Assembly: GCA_036873135.1 (NCBI GenBank)
Contig: JAPTYO010000005.1
Span: 18,930,666 to 18,994,665 of the forward strand
Direction: 5' to 3'
DNA from: Clarkia xantiana subsp. parviflora
Lineage: Eukaryota; Streptophyta; Magnoliopsida; Myrtales; Onagraceae
DNA length: 64,000 nucleotides
The notes below the pieces were generated by a model, which saw nothing but the letters and a program-made list of their open reading frames with translations, made no database searches and was not told where the DNA came from. Made by a program: the position numbers and the translations under genes. The first letter of the stretch is position 1, and each line of letters starts with the position of its first letter. Positions 34,815 to 46,969 of the stretch are shown in pieces.

Positions 34815-35551
34815 TGTTGGATCACGGTCGAAGCTCCGTTACGTTCTTGACGGAAAGCTTGAACTCCTGGGCTCCGCGTAATCCTGCAAAAGGGGATGAC
34901 CTGGGTGGTGACCCAGAATCCCTCTCCGATGCCTAAATGAGTGTATGAACGATGGGGTGGTAAACAGTAATCTAAGCTCGTATTAGAATGTGTGTTTTCT
35001 GAGGTAACTTCCTCCTTTATATAGGAGGGGAAGTTACTCAGTTACCTGTAACCGCGCCTGACAGTTTTACCCATATTCCGTATATCTCGTTCGGGATTCC
35101 GTGTATCTCGCCCCACGCTCCGCGTATCTCGCCCATACTCCGCGTATCTCGGGCACGCCCTGCGTATCTCGGGGGAGTTTATCTGTATCTCAACCGTCTC
35201 CCCACTACCCTATTTAGTAGGCAGGTTTCTTGGTCTTATCCTCTGATCACAAGTCCCAATTCATATCGGGGACTCCAGAGTTATCTCATTCTAGGTCACC
35301 ACCCAGGACCCCTCGTCCCACGGGACAGGGCCAGCTTCCTCGGGGCTTTATTATCGGGGCCTTCTCAAAGGCATATCGGGGCCTACTCAGAGGCTTCTCG
35401 TCGGGAGCATTCAGCTCATATATCGGGACCGATCTCGTCGGAACCCTTCATACTGGGCTTCTGGACCTTCCAGGTCTTTCACGAGGCCCACTGGACTTAT
35501 TCGCCGTCTATTAACTGTTAACGGGGCTAATGATTACATCGGAACCCATCA
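34815..35551 (-). repeat. 3' LTR of element C
   Basis: Read on the minus strand it begins TGATGGGTTCC and ends GATCCAACA. The polypurine tract (minus strand GTCTTGGGGGCAAA) lies at 35552-35565. The TATA inverted repeat is present near 35018. Confidence 0.95.
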
Positions 35552-35565
35552 TTTGCCCCCAAGAC

Positions 35566-36117
35566 ATGGAGGACTTGCAGTCCATCGTGTCTTCCATTTC
35601 CAGACCTCCCGACCTCATTGTCGAAGGCTTTTATCTTCAGACCTCCCGATATCACCATCAGAGGCTTTTACCTTGGGCACAATTCTTGAATTACAGAGCT
35701 TCTCACTCACAATTCCTCGGTCTGCAAGGACGATTGCCAAATTCGAGGAGACTTCTCGGTTACTGCATCATTAAATGCTAGGGATAATGAAACGATGCCT
35801 AAACCGGCGTGACTGCTGCTTTCTGAAAAAGCACTCATTACGTCACTAACGTCTCTTCCGTACCGTCCCTATAATCTCGGCGATCAAGATTGAGTCGTTT
35901 CATCTTCAACGGTCCAGATTGAATCCGTCCAGCTGTCCTTTTGCCTATAAAAGCCAAAACCCTGGCACTATTCACTCTTCCTTACCGTTTTGATTTCTGG
36001 AAATTCTGCCATTTTCAAATCTCGAAGCTTCTTCTCCAAGTTTCTTTTGCTCTTCCAGTGATCCAAGGCCTCCAGCCCTCCAGATCTTTCTTCATCTTTT
36101 CCGAGCAACCATCAACA
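35566..36117 (+). promoter_or_regulatory. Promoter and leader of the antisense ORF, element C
   Basis: A TATAAAA box at 35946-35952 lies 166 bp before ATG 36118, with a T/C-rich leader between. The segment from the PPT to the box holds no ORF. It matches the same region in A and B. Confidence 0.55.
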
Positions 36118-38830
36118 ATGTCTGGTAAGGTTTTCCTTCTTTGCTTCTATGGTTTACTGACATTACCTTCTCTTCTTTTCCTAAGTTTTCCTGTCTGTGG
36201 CCGTTTTTAGACGAGGCCAGTTCCGGGGAAAGGACCCCTTTTATCTTTGAGCTTGCTATTAACGAAATTTCTGAGACCTCGTACGAGGCTGCTCTCCGAG
36301 AAGGCTGCATTACTTCAGACTGGGAACCCCGCTTCCCCTACGAGTCTCACCCAACCACCAGGAGAAAGCATAGTGTCACGCGTCCTCGGGAAGGAGAGGT
36401 GTTCGTCTCCACCGGGCAGATAAACGCTGGGATTCGATTCCCTTTTTGCGGGAACCTGGTGGAGATGTGCAACTTCTACCAGACGCATCCCAGCACCTTC
36501 TTTCCACATGCTATCCGCGTGTGGAGATGTGCCTCCGCCAGCAGTGGACGTACAGCTTGCTACTCTTCCGCACCTTCTACGGGAAGAAGTGCAATAAGGC
36601 TGGTGTCTGCTCCTTCACTCCCCGACTCCCCAAATGGACAAAGGAGCAACTTTCACAGTTCGGCTGGGATGGTGAGACCTGGAAGTTTAACAAGGATCGG
36701 GTGCTCATTCGTGACTCAGGGTCCGACAATAGCGGATGGAAGAAGTATTACTTCTTCGTCCAGAACAGCTCTATCCCATGGCCCCTATGGGAGGTTGTGG
36801 CGGACCCTGCCCCCAAGCTCGAAGTCTACACCGAGGATGACTTCAACACTCTTCAGCTGGTTCAGCTTTACCGTTGGGGGGAATCCTTCGTTCCCCTCGA
36901 CGCCAACAAGCTTGTGGAGGGGGACTTGATCCAGATCGGAGTTCAGCTCCTCGATTATGTTTCCAAGAATTTGGTTATCTGGGTAACGCTTCTAACTGCT
37001 TTGTATTTTCATTTTTGCAGCCAAGAAGGCATCTCTGCTGACCCATCTCGTGTTGAAGCAGGGGGAGACCGATGCCGTCCAGGGGGGCTCCAAGCGAAAG
37101 CGGAAGTCTCTGAAGAAGGGAGCTTCCTCTTCTGCTGCTCCTCCGACTGAAGATCAGGTCGGGACAGCCAAGCGGGCCAGAAGAGAAGAGGTGGACCAAG
37201 CCTTTGGTGTCACTACTGCTGAGGAAGGTAAGCGCGTTCGCCTCGCTATTAAGAAATATAGGAGGTTGGTTCCCAAGGAGTTTATCCCCGCTGATCGGGA
37301 GTCGCGGGTCCGAGAAATTAATTATATACTTCGAGGAGAAACCCCCCGCGTCCTTAAGGCGGGATACTACAACTTCTTTGGAAAGGACCAACATGTCGCG
37401 CGCCACATCATCTGGTGCCCCCATAATACTTTGCCTGACTTCATTCGTCCCGCCACCGCAGGTCTGCGGAGGCTCTTACTCCGAAGAAGGCTGCTACTCC
37501 AGCAAGGGCCGCGACTCCACAGGAGCCGATGATGGAGGATGCCCCGACGGAAGCTCAGTTCCGTCAGGTGACCAACTTGGAGGCTTCCCCCTCCTCCGAG
37601 GAGCCAAATGAAGGCGGCTTGCTTCCCCGCCAAAGGCCAGGTCGAAGCATCCTGAGGCCAACTGTGGAGGACGTGTCTCGGAGTCCTCCCCCGGAGTTCC
37701 GCTCTCCGACTCCCGAGCCTCCGACCGAGGTGGCTCCTCCGACTGAGGCTTCCAAGGTCATCCCTCCTCTCCCCGTGGATGGGAACCTTTACAAGGTTTT
37801 CACCCCCGACCAAGAGACGGTTCCCTGGAACCCGATCGAGTGTCTCCAAGGGGTCCCGCTCCATCGGGGAGACCTTCAACCGGAATTGGCCCTGCATCTG
37901 CTGGCAGGGTCGATTCCACCAGCCTTGAGACGCCCAATCTCCTTGGCACGGGAGGATATCGAGGAAGAGCTTCGCAACATGGCTATCCGTCGGATGGAGG
38001 TAAAACTTTACTCTCGCTTTTATTCTTCCCTTCATTGTTCTTGCCTTCGATTATCGGATTTTAATCCTTTTTCCCTTTCGTCTTAGGAAACCGCGGACCA
38101 GCAGCGCTGCTTCGGCTTCATCCTGGCTCTGAAGGGTGCTTTGGAGGAGGCACAAGCCAAGTAGGATCCCGACGCCTTGGCCAAGCTCCAAGCGGACCTC
38201 GACGAGGCTGTGGCGGCAAAGAACAAGATAGCCAAGGTGCAGACCCTCCTTGGCGAGAAGGCTCTGGGCCTGCACAAGCAGGTCCAAGATCATGAAGTCG
38301 TGCTGCGTCGGGAGCGGAGGATGCTCAAGGAGGAGCAGCAGCGGCACGAGGCGGAGAAGAGGCAGCTCATCCTCGAGAAGAACATTCTCGAGGAAGCTAA
38401 GGCGGAGCTCGAGGAAGCTAAGGCGAGGCTCGAGGCCGAGAAGGCTGATTTTCTTGCCAAGCTGGCTGAGGCGAAGGCTCAAAGCCGCGAGGAGGGTCGC
38501 CAAGAGGGTCGCGAGGAGTATCGGAACTCCAATGATTTCCAGGCAGATGCCGTGGGGTTCTGCAAAACCGAGGTGGAGAACGTTCTGTTCAATGCCGTCG
38601 AGGAGCTCTACACGGCATACGAGGATTCCATCGACTTCAAGAAGTCCGAGACCCTCGCCCCTATCGTGGAGAAATACTTCAGCCTCCCTGTGGAGAGTGA
38701 TGAGGCCGATCCTCCTTCAGGTGCCGCGGACCCGACTCCACGAGCTGCGGAGCCTTCTGCCCAGGCCACCTCGAATCCTGCTAGCTCCAAGGCTGCTGAG
38801 GACCCAACTTCCAACAAGGACCTAGCTTAA
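36118..38830 (+). pseudogene. Antisense extra ORF (aORF) of element C, spliced, degenerate
   Basis: Segments: 36118-36124, 36211 to about 36982, about 37026-37999, 38087-38830. Introns match those of B (GTAAGG...TTTTAG; the short middle one; GTAAAA...TCTTAG). The protein is collinear with B's: N-terminal 'RFPFCGNLVEM' domain, 'LKQGETDAVQGG' middle, coiled-coil C-terminus ending 'DPTSNKDLA'. It is broken by a deletion near 36525 (the 'NAFQLL' stretch of B is lost and the frame shifts), by a frameshift near 37461 after 'DFIRPATAG', and by TAG 38162-38164. It runs opposite to C and divergently from the B copy. Confidence 0.78.
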
Positions 38831-39446
38831 TGCTCTATTCTTTAAGTCCTTGTAATTTTCCTCCTTGTATCCTCCTTGTCTTTTGTATCGGAACCTTTAG
38901 GCCTTCGAGCCCTTATAAGAAATTCCTTTCATCTATTTTGGTCTCGATAATCGTTGCACTAGCGACTTTAGATCCGTTACTTAAAACGTTTCGATGCATC
39001 ACTTAAGATGACTTCATACATCCTTCTGATGCTTTACTCGGGACTTCACCACTTAAGGTTTCTCGTCCATATCATTTAATGTAATTTCGTATGTCCTTCG
39101 CGACATTTTCCTCGGGACTTCATTACTTAGGGTTTCTCGTCCGTGCCATTCAAGGCAATTTTGTACATCACTTAAGATGATTTTATCGCACCCCTTAGGG
39201 CTTTTATCGCGCCATTCTAGACGACTTAATCGTACCCCTTAAGGCTTTTTGCTGCATCATATAGACGACTTATGCGGACCCGTTAGGGCTTTTTCATACC
39301 TAGGCTTTTGGTTGCATCATAAAGACGACTTACTCATACCCCGTAGGGCTTTTGTCCGTACCTCGAAAGGCTTTTATCGCGCCATAAAGGCGACTTACTC
39401 GTACCTCGGAAGGCTTTTATCACGTCCTTCAGGACGTCTTACTAAC
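38831..39446 (-). repeat. Subrepeats of element C, left of D
   Basis: Irregular repeats include 'ggacttcaccacttaaggttt' variants and the minus-strand cores CCTTAAGTGG and 'agtcgtctatatgatg'. They correspond to 29650-30510 of B. No ORF is credible. D is inserted at 39446/39447. Confidence 0.85.
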
Positions 39447-40266
39447 TGATGGATATACGCCCAATTTGAACCCGTTGACTTCCAAACCGTTGTATTTTTA
39501 TCGTCCCATTAACGATCGTAAATCGAAACTTCAACCCGAACACTTCGCGAACACATCAACGGCTCGGACGAGGCCGGAGCGCTCGTCCGGCCGAGGCAAA
39601 CTCACCTAGGTGAGGTTGGGTGGCCACACCCGACCTCCCCTAGGAGAGATCGGGTCAGCCAACCCGATCTCTCCTAGGGGAGATCGGGTGGACCAACCCG
39701 ATCTCTCCTAGGAGGGATGGGGTTGGCCAACCCCATCCTCCCTAGGAGGGGTTGGGTGCCCTCACCCAACCCCTACCCTTGGGGGTCGGATTTCTCCTCC
39801 CCCCAAGGGCCCCTGCGCCATTTTCGGATACCCACACTCGGTTCGCGCCACCTACCTTCTCCGTATCCTAAGGTCTTAATTATGCGCTTAAAGGTTAATT
39901 AATTGTGTTTAAAGGTTAACGATGTCATTAAGCCACCTTAATGACACTGTTGCCTATAAATACCCCACCTTCACAACTCATTTGATCATCTTGGCAATTT
40001 GGATTATTTTGCTCTGACATCTCTCTAGTTTATCTCTCTAAAAACGATACTGACTTAGGCATCGGAGAGGGTTCACCAGGCACCACCCCCCCCTCTCTGT
40101 GTCTGGTACTGCCCCTTCTGCAGGAAAGAAGGAAGGAAGGAAGGAAGGAAGGAAGGAAAGACGCAAGGCGAAGCAGGGCAACCCGAGAATATCAGATCAT
40201 CCGCATCTCCAGTGAGGAACGGGATTTGAGCCGATCATCCGTTGACCCAGATCTCGGAACCTAACA
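39447..40266 (+). repeat. 5' LTR of element D
   Basis: The 820-bp LTR has a palindrome-rich array at about 39600-39790 (units joining GGTTGGCCAACC and GATCTCTCCTAGGAGAGATC), a TATA box (CCTATAAATA, about 39953-39962) and a (GGAA)n run at about 40131-40158. Confidence 0.95.
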
Positions 40267-40268
40267 CT

Positions 40269-40285
40269 TGGCGCCGTCCGTTGGC
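40269..40285 (+). other. Primer binding site of element D
   Basis: TGGCGCCGTCCGTTGGC lies two bases after the LTR. The first nine bases match those of A and B; the rest differ, as in E. Confidence 0.7.
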
Positions 40286-40317
40286 TTCGGACAGAAAGCC
40301 TAACTATCACTAGCAAG

Positions 40318-43300
40318 ATGGCAAGCGTATATGTCATCCATGGAGGTTACGGAGCTGGAGGAGAGTCAGCAAATGCTAGGGAAGCGTATATGGCACAGTT
40401 AGAGGACCATAAACCAAAGGAAGAACAATCAGCAGGAAAGAGAGAAGATGTAATACAATTTTCAAGAAGTGACATGGAGCATGTGTTACCAGACAACAAG
40501 GATGCCCTAGTCATAACAATGAAGATCACTGATATGGACATTGGAAGAATCCTAGTAGACAGTGGAAGCTCACCCAACATCATTAGCAGGAAAGTCCTCA
40601 GCATACTAGGAGTAAGGCCAAGCAGTATAAGACAGGTTCACTCCCCCTTGGTGGGATTTTCAGGAGAGCCAACATACCCACTGGGGGCAGTAACACTACC
40701 TGTGACATTGGGTACAGGTCAGAGACAGCTAAAGATTGATATCCCTTTCTTCATCACAGAAGAAATGGAGGAGTACAATGAAGTCCTGGGTACCACTACA
40801 ATCAACAAGTGGGGTATGGTACCATCAACACTATATCAGAAAATGAAATTCCCCACAGGCCAAGGAATAGGGGAAGTAAAGGGTAACCAGAAGGTAGCAA
40901 GGAAATGTGCAAGGATCGCACTAAGCAAGAAGAAGAAAACAAGAGAGGTCCTTCTAGTAGATGAGGACCCAAGGGAAGATCACGGAAGACCAGCCCCCAT
41001 GGAGGAACTAAAAGAGATACTCATAGAAGAACCCGATAAGAAGGCCAAAATCGGGACCGCCTTATCTCAGGAAGAGGAAAGCCACTTAGTAGCTTTACTA
41101 AGGGAATACAAGGATCTGTTCGCCTGGTCACCAAGCGATATGCCAGGAATATTAGAAGAAGTAATCTCACACAAGCTCAACATAGACGCGGCAACACGAC
41201 CAATAACACAAAAGGTAAGGCCAATGGGAGGAAGCAAAAAGATAGCTATCCAGGAAGAAGTGGAAAAGCTATTGAAGGCAAATTTCATCAAAGAGATCAG
41301 ATTCCAAACATGGGTGGCAAACCCGGTACTGGTGAAAAAGGCGGGAGGAAGTTGGAGAATGTGCATCGATTATCGCGACCTAAACAAAGCATGCCCCAAG
41401 GACTCATATCCGCTACCAAGAATAGATCAGTTAGTGGATGCAACATCAGGTCACCAACTAATGAGCTTCATGGATGCATACTCAGGATACAACCAGATAA
41501 AAATGGCCCATGAGGACGCCCCTCACACAGCATTCTACGCTGATAGCGAGATATACCATTACACGGTGATGCCTTTCGGACTCATAAATGCTGGAGCGAC
41601 ATACCAAAGAATGGTCAACAAAATCTTTGGGGACATGATAGGGAAGACAATGGAGGCATATGTGGACGATATGATAGTCAAATCCAAAGAGAAGAAGGAC
41701 CATGTGGAGAACCTTCGCTCAACATTTGAGAGGATGAGGCAATACCAAGTCCGTCTAAACCCGAAAAAATGCGCATTCGGAGTGCAATCAGGCAAATTTT
41801 TAGGCTTCATGGTAAGCCAACGAGGCATAGAGGTAAATCCCGAAAAACTTCAAGCAATTGAAGAAATGCAGTCACCTACGAAGCACAAAGAGGTTCAACG
41901 ACTGAACGGGAGGTTGGCAGCACTTAACAGATTCCTATCCAAAATAGGAGACAAGGCATTACCCTTCTTTGAGGTACTAAGGGCAAACAAGAAATTCAAA
42001 TGGACACCGAGATGTGAGGAAGCCTTCCAGCAACTCAAACAACATCTAAAGACACTACCACCCCTAGCAAAGCCTACACCAGGGGAACCCCTCTACCTCT
42101 ACATCTCTGTGAGCAACGTGGCAGTAAGCTCAGTGCTAATTAAAGAAGAAAACGCTGCACAATTGCCGGTATACTTCGTAAGCAAAACATTGGCAAAGTA
42201 TGAGATCAACTACTTGCCAATCGAAAAATACCTCTATGCACTGATTATATCAGCAAGAAAGTTGAGACCGTATTTTCATGGGCATGAAGTAACAGTCCTC
42301 ACAGACCAACCGTTGAAACACCTCCTACAAAGACCAGACACATCGGGAAGACTGACCAAATGGGCAATTGAGCTAAGTGAGTTTCGTATTCATTTTGCCC
42401 CAAGAACAGCCATAAAGGGTCAGGCCCTAGCAGATTTTATTGCCGAGTTCACCGGAATTAATCCAGACGAAGACTTGGGAGAAGTCAAAACTACATGCGA
42501 GGCAAGTAGTAGTCAGGAGAAACAACCAGAAGAATTATGGGAGATGCATACGGATGGGTCATCCAACGGAGGAGGTTCAGGTGCAGGCCTGTTACTATAC
42601 CCACCAAACAGCGATACACCTATGCGCTATGCCATGGCACTCACCTTTAAGGCAACGAACAATGAGGCTGAATACGAAGCACTAATAACTGGCCTGAGAA
42701 TAGCCAAAGGAGTAGGGGCAAAGCATCTAAGAGTCAAGTGTGATTCTCAACTAGTTGTCAATCAAGTGAAAGGAATCTACACTGCAAAGTCCGAAAACAT
42801 GCAGAAATACTTGCAGCAAGCCAGGGACCTAATAAAGAGCTTCCAAAGCTTCGACATTGAGTCAGTCCCAAGAGAACAAAACCAAGAAGCAGACGCCTTA
42901 AGTAAACTAGCCCTAGGGGTAGAAGCAGGCAAAGAGGTTCACTTCGTAGAACAAAGAATGCAATCAGTGATAGAACAAATGGAGGTTCTAGTAATAGACG
43001 AAGCAGAAGCCTGGATGACCCCAATGCGTCAATACATCATGGAAGGAAAGCTCCCAAAGGATAAGGTGGAGGCAGTCAAGATTGAAAGGATGGCTAGGAA
43101 TTACGCAGTGATGGACAATGAACTCTACAAGAAGGGGTACTCCACACCTTTCCTCAAATGCATAACATACCCAGAAACAGAGAGAGTGCTTGCAGAACTC
43201 CATGAGGGAGATGCGGGGTGCCATGAAGGAGCACGGTCAATAAGCCGAAAGGTTTATAACCTAGGATACTATTGGCCATCAATGAGCAAAGAAGTAGCAG

Positions 43301-44244
43301 ACTTGGTACAAAAATGTGATCACTGCCAAAGGTACTCTAGAAATATAACAGCCCCAACAGCAAAGCTAAGCTCCATCTCGGGAGCCTGGCCATTCGCACA
43401 ATGGGGGATTGATCTGATAGGCCCCCTACCAAGAACAAAAGGTCAGAAGACTTGCATAATCGTAGCAATAGACTACTTCTCCAAGTGGATAGAAGCAAAG
43501 GCAATGGGGAAGACAACAGACGATCAAGTCGTCAACTTCATTCAATCTCACATTGTTTCAAGGTACGGGGTGCCAAAAGCAATAATAAGTGACAATGGAC
43601 CACAGTTCAAGAGCAAGAAACTGCAGTGGTATTGCGAAAGACTGAATATAGACCACCGTTTCGCATCAGTAAAGCACCCTCAGACAAATTGACAGGTAGA
43701 GTCGGCAAACAAAATAGTGCTAGATGGCCTAAAGAAACGACTCCACGCTACCAAGGGAAGCTGGGTAGATGAGCTAGAAAATGTTCTATGGGCAGTGCGG
43801 ACAACACCAAAGATATCCACAGGAGAAACGCCATTTGGCCTAGTATACGGGACCGAAGCGGTAGCGCCAGCAGAAATGGCAGTATCATCCCTAAGAACCA
43901 CGTACTTTGAAGAGCATGAGAGCAACAAAGCAAGGCTTTTAGACTTAGACATGGTGGAGGATAAAAGATGGAATTCAGAAGAAGCACAGGCACGAATGCG
44001 CCTTGTGTCAGCAAGATTTTACAACCGCCAAGTCAAGGAGAGGCAATTCCACGTAGGAGAACTGGTGCTCAGAAAGAACGAGTTCTCACACTTAGACCAA
44101 GTCAGAAAGTTATCCCCAAAGTGGGAAGGACCATACAAGATAGAGTCGGTTCCCTACGCAAATGCTTACCGCCTCGAGGATGGGGAGGGATATGTCTCCA
44201 CAAACACCTTCAGTGGGGAACATCTAAAGAAGTACTACGTCTAA
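40318..44244 (+). pseudogene. Pol polyprotein of element D (PR-RT-RH-RH2-INT), single stop
   Basis: The frame spans 1308 residues plus one internal stop, TGA 43690-43692, where relatives have GGA. The start ATG 40318 lies 32 bp after the PBS. Residue 1 begins 'MASVYVIHGGYGAGGE', which aligns with the inter-domain block just before protease in A-C, so Gag is absent. Domains: protease with canonical D-S-G at 81-83; RT with 'RDLNKACPKD' (about 353) and YVDD at 448-451; first RNase H about 590-710 without its leading Asp; second RNase H about 740-865 with Asp 745, Glu 785, Asp 809, Asp 859; integrase HHCC (H962, H969, C1000, C1003) and D1032, D1092, E1128 (D,D35E). The C-terminus 'GEHLKKYYV' has no chromodomain. 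All visible catalytic residues are intact. Only the nonsense codon, just before E1128, stops it. Confidence 0.93.
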
Positions 44245-44542
44245 GAAGAAAACACAAGCAAAAGACCATATCCTTAGTTTCATATCTAGCAATTTACACG
44301 TTCAAGCTTTTCAAGTTTTTAAAACAACTTTTGAGAAGGAGAACTCACGAAGTCCCTCCAACTCTACAACTATCTTTATTTTCCTCCAAAGGGTGTCTTG
44401 ACCCACCCAAGGCACCCCACATGTACAGAAAACATGAGCACTCTTAAGAGAGTAAGATTTTCCTTCAAAGGCACTTTCCAATGAATATGGTGATATGATC
44501 ATGATGTTATCCTTACACAGATATGACTCCAAGTCAACAACA
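44245..44542 (+). other. Spacer between pol and the 49-bp array, element D
   Basis: About 300 bp without a credible ORF or repeat. Confidence 0.5.
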
Positions 44543-45380
44543 GTCTCGACGCCCCCAAGAGCGTATCTTGAGAGTAGTATTCATACTACGACCCTCGACG
44601 CCCCCAAGAGCGTATCTTGAGAGTAGTATCCATACTACGACCTTCGACGCCCCCAAGAGCGTATCTTGAGAGTAGTATTCATACTACGACCCTCGACGCC
44701 CCCAAGAGCGTATCTTGAGAGTGGTTTCCAAAAACTACGAACTTCGACGCCCCCAAGAGCGTATCTTGAGAGTGGTGTTCATACTACGAACTTCGACGCC
44801 CCCAAGAGCGTATCTTGAGAGTAGTTATTACACTACGACCTTCGACGCACCAAGAGCGTATCTTGAGAGTGGTTTCCAAAAACTACGAATTTCGACGCCC
44901 CCAGGAGCGTATCTTGAGGTAGCTTTGCAACCTACCAGATTCGACGCCACCAAGAGCGTATCTTGAGGTAGAAAAAACACTACCAGATTCGACGCCCCCA
45001 AGAGCGTATCTTGAGGTAGATTTCAAACTACCAGCTTCGACGCCCACCAGGAGCGTATCTTTGGTCTAACCTGAGCCCTCCGGGAGCCTATCCTGTGAAT
45101 CGTTAAGCGCCCTCCGAGAGCCTGTCTCGTGAACAGTTTTCGACGCCAACCAGGAGCGTATCTTTGGTTTAAACTGTTCCCTCTGGGAGCCTATCTTGTG
45201 AAACGTTAAGCGCCCTCCGAGAGCCTGTCTCGCGAATAGTTTCGACGCCAACCAAGAGCGTATCTTTGGTTTAACTTGTGCCCTCCGGGAGCCTATCCTG
45301 AGAAACGTTAAGTGCCCTCCGAGAGCCTGTCTCGTGATCAGATTCGACGCCCACCAAGAGCGTATCTTTGGTCTAACAGT
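44543..45380 (+). repeat. 49-bp tandem array, element D
   Basis: Units open 'cgacgcccccaagagcgtat' and 'cttgagagtagt'. About eight have the 49-bp period from 44547; then the period shortens and a second unit ('ccctccgagagcctgtctcg') alternates from about 45070. It occupies the same place as the arrays of A-C but shares no core with them. Confidence 0.92.
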
Positions 45381-45831
45381 ACCATGTATACCATTTAAAG
45401 GTTATCATAAGAGATCATTGCACCATGCTTAGAAGGGTCCAATGAAAAAGTAATCTCAAGGTAAAGTCATTTGGAGAACACATAATGTTTTTTCCTGATG
45501 AAATAGCAGGTATGACATGAAGGAAAACACGAGAGAAAGATAAGTAAAGAAGACACACCAAGGGAAGGGTCCATAACCAAAGAGCCATACACAAGGCACA
45601 GGGAGATATCATGAGAAGAGATATAATCACACGGCCATGTATACAACGAGTAGAGACAAGTGTATCAAGCAAAGATGGCAACACTAAGAAAGGTGGAATT
45701 TTAAACTCTAAAGACAACCACAACTCACAAACACACGAGGCTACTACAAGAAATAGGGATACTATTCCTTCATCTTCGCAATATGCTTAATAGCAAAGTC
45801 CGACAAATCACCAAGTCGAGAGAAAGGAAAG
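45381..45831. other. Spacer before the antisense gene end, element D
   Basis: About 450 bp. No ORF is credible; it probably holds the 3' untranslated region of the antisense transcript. Confidence 0.4.
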
Positions 45832-46823
45832 TCAGGAGCAATCATGTAAATACTTGAGAATCTCCTTCAAGGAAATACGTTTCGCCACAGAGCAGCGAAC
45901 GTCGATAGCAGCCTGATAGGCGGAGGAGGCCTTATACTCAGCGACGGCACACTCCTTCGCCTCCATACGAAACATTTCCTCAAGAGAGCCTAACTCAGCA
46001 GCCCGGAGCACCTCATCACGATAAGACCTTTGTCTCAAGGCCTCAACCTCTTCATTAAGAAGAGCAATGCGACCCTCCAAGTCTCGGCATCGCAAATCGG
46101 TGATGCGACTATGCTCCAGACAGCTAATAAGCTTGGAGTTAAGGGAGACACAAATGTCCTCATACACCTTCCTCTCCTCAGCAAGGTCAATAGCAAGGGT
46201 GGACAAATTAACAAGGTCGGCCATACCCTGCAACAAAAACAAAAGATGAGACAGATAACGCATGGAAATGAAGTATGCTAAAGGATAAAACGGTTAACAA
46301 CATTACAGGAGCATAGCGAGCCAACACATCACGAGCCAATTCATAAGTTGCCTCCGACCCTTTGAACAGGGACACACGATCGGAGGGAGGAACAGCAGAC
46401 TGCAGAACACGAACTCCAACCTCAGGAGTTTGCAAAGAAGATTGATTGTCAAAACGAGCCCCACGCCCATAATAAGGCGCCCACTCAGACCCAACAATTC
46501 CATCAACAGGTGGACGAGACAGCTCCTTCCGACTCAGACGCGGAAGACGAAGTCTACCTATAACAAAGCACAGAGTAAATACCAATGTATACTAAGGAAA
46601 CTCAGATGCTCAAGGACTCACCAAACAAGGAGGAAGGAAAAGACGGCTCCCGGACCTTCGATTGGGGGGCATCAATATAGAAAGAAGATGGCACCCTAAC
46701 ATCACCACCCTTACCTCCAGTTAGAGAGCACCTCCCCGCACCATAGAAAACCGATCTTTTTGCAATCGAAGATCCGGTCCCAGAATTAACCACTCCCACA
46801 CGTACTGGCCTCTTACTCCTCAT
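45832..46823 (-). CDS. Antisense spliced gene of element D, open, coiled-coil product
   Basis: Three exons on the minus strand: 46622-46823, 46307-46557, 45832-46227. Both introns are GT-AG (TTTG|GTGAGT...TATAG; CCT|GTAATG...TTGCAG) and the phases join into 283 codons (282 aa) with no stop. The start is ATG 46823-46821; upstream frames are closed. The protein has a basic N-terminus ('MRSKRPVRVG'), a middle with 'GSEWAPYYGRG', and a C-terminal coiled coil ('ADLVNLSTLAIDLAEERKVY' onward). It ends 'LKEILKYLHDCS'. Position, antisense direction and the coiled coil match the last exon of the A-C antisense ORFs, but the N-terminal PF04195-like domain is missing. Function is unknown. The intact phases argue for recent selection or youth. 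Confidence 0.7.
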
Positions 46824-46969
46824 CAATCACTGGAAAGTTCTGCTGACCGGAAAAAACACAGGCTTAGCCCAAGGTAAACAGAAAGTGAACAGTGGACAAG
46901 ACATACAAACTCATTTCCCTAAAATGATGGATACAAAGTCAAAAGACAAGAATAGAAAGACGACAAGAA

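Noticed and set aside
37204..37250. GAAG|GTAAGCG as a donor inside the antisense ORF of C
   Set aside because: The coding frame continues through it ('TAEEGKRVRLAIKKYR') and is conserved in A and B, so it is exonic.
39717..39902. Plus-strand 61-codon ORF repeated in the D LTRs (also 48502-48687)
   Set aside because: It lies within U3 palindromic repeats, is cut by unit differences in E, and has no motif.
44311..45251. Minus-strand ORFs across the 49-bp array
   Set aside because: They are low-information translations of the repeat and have no consistent frame.
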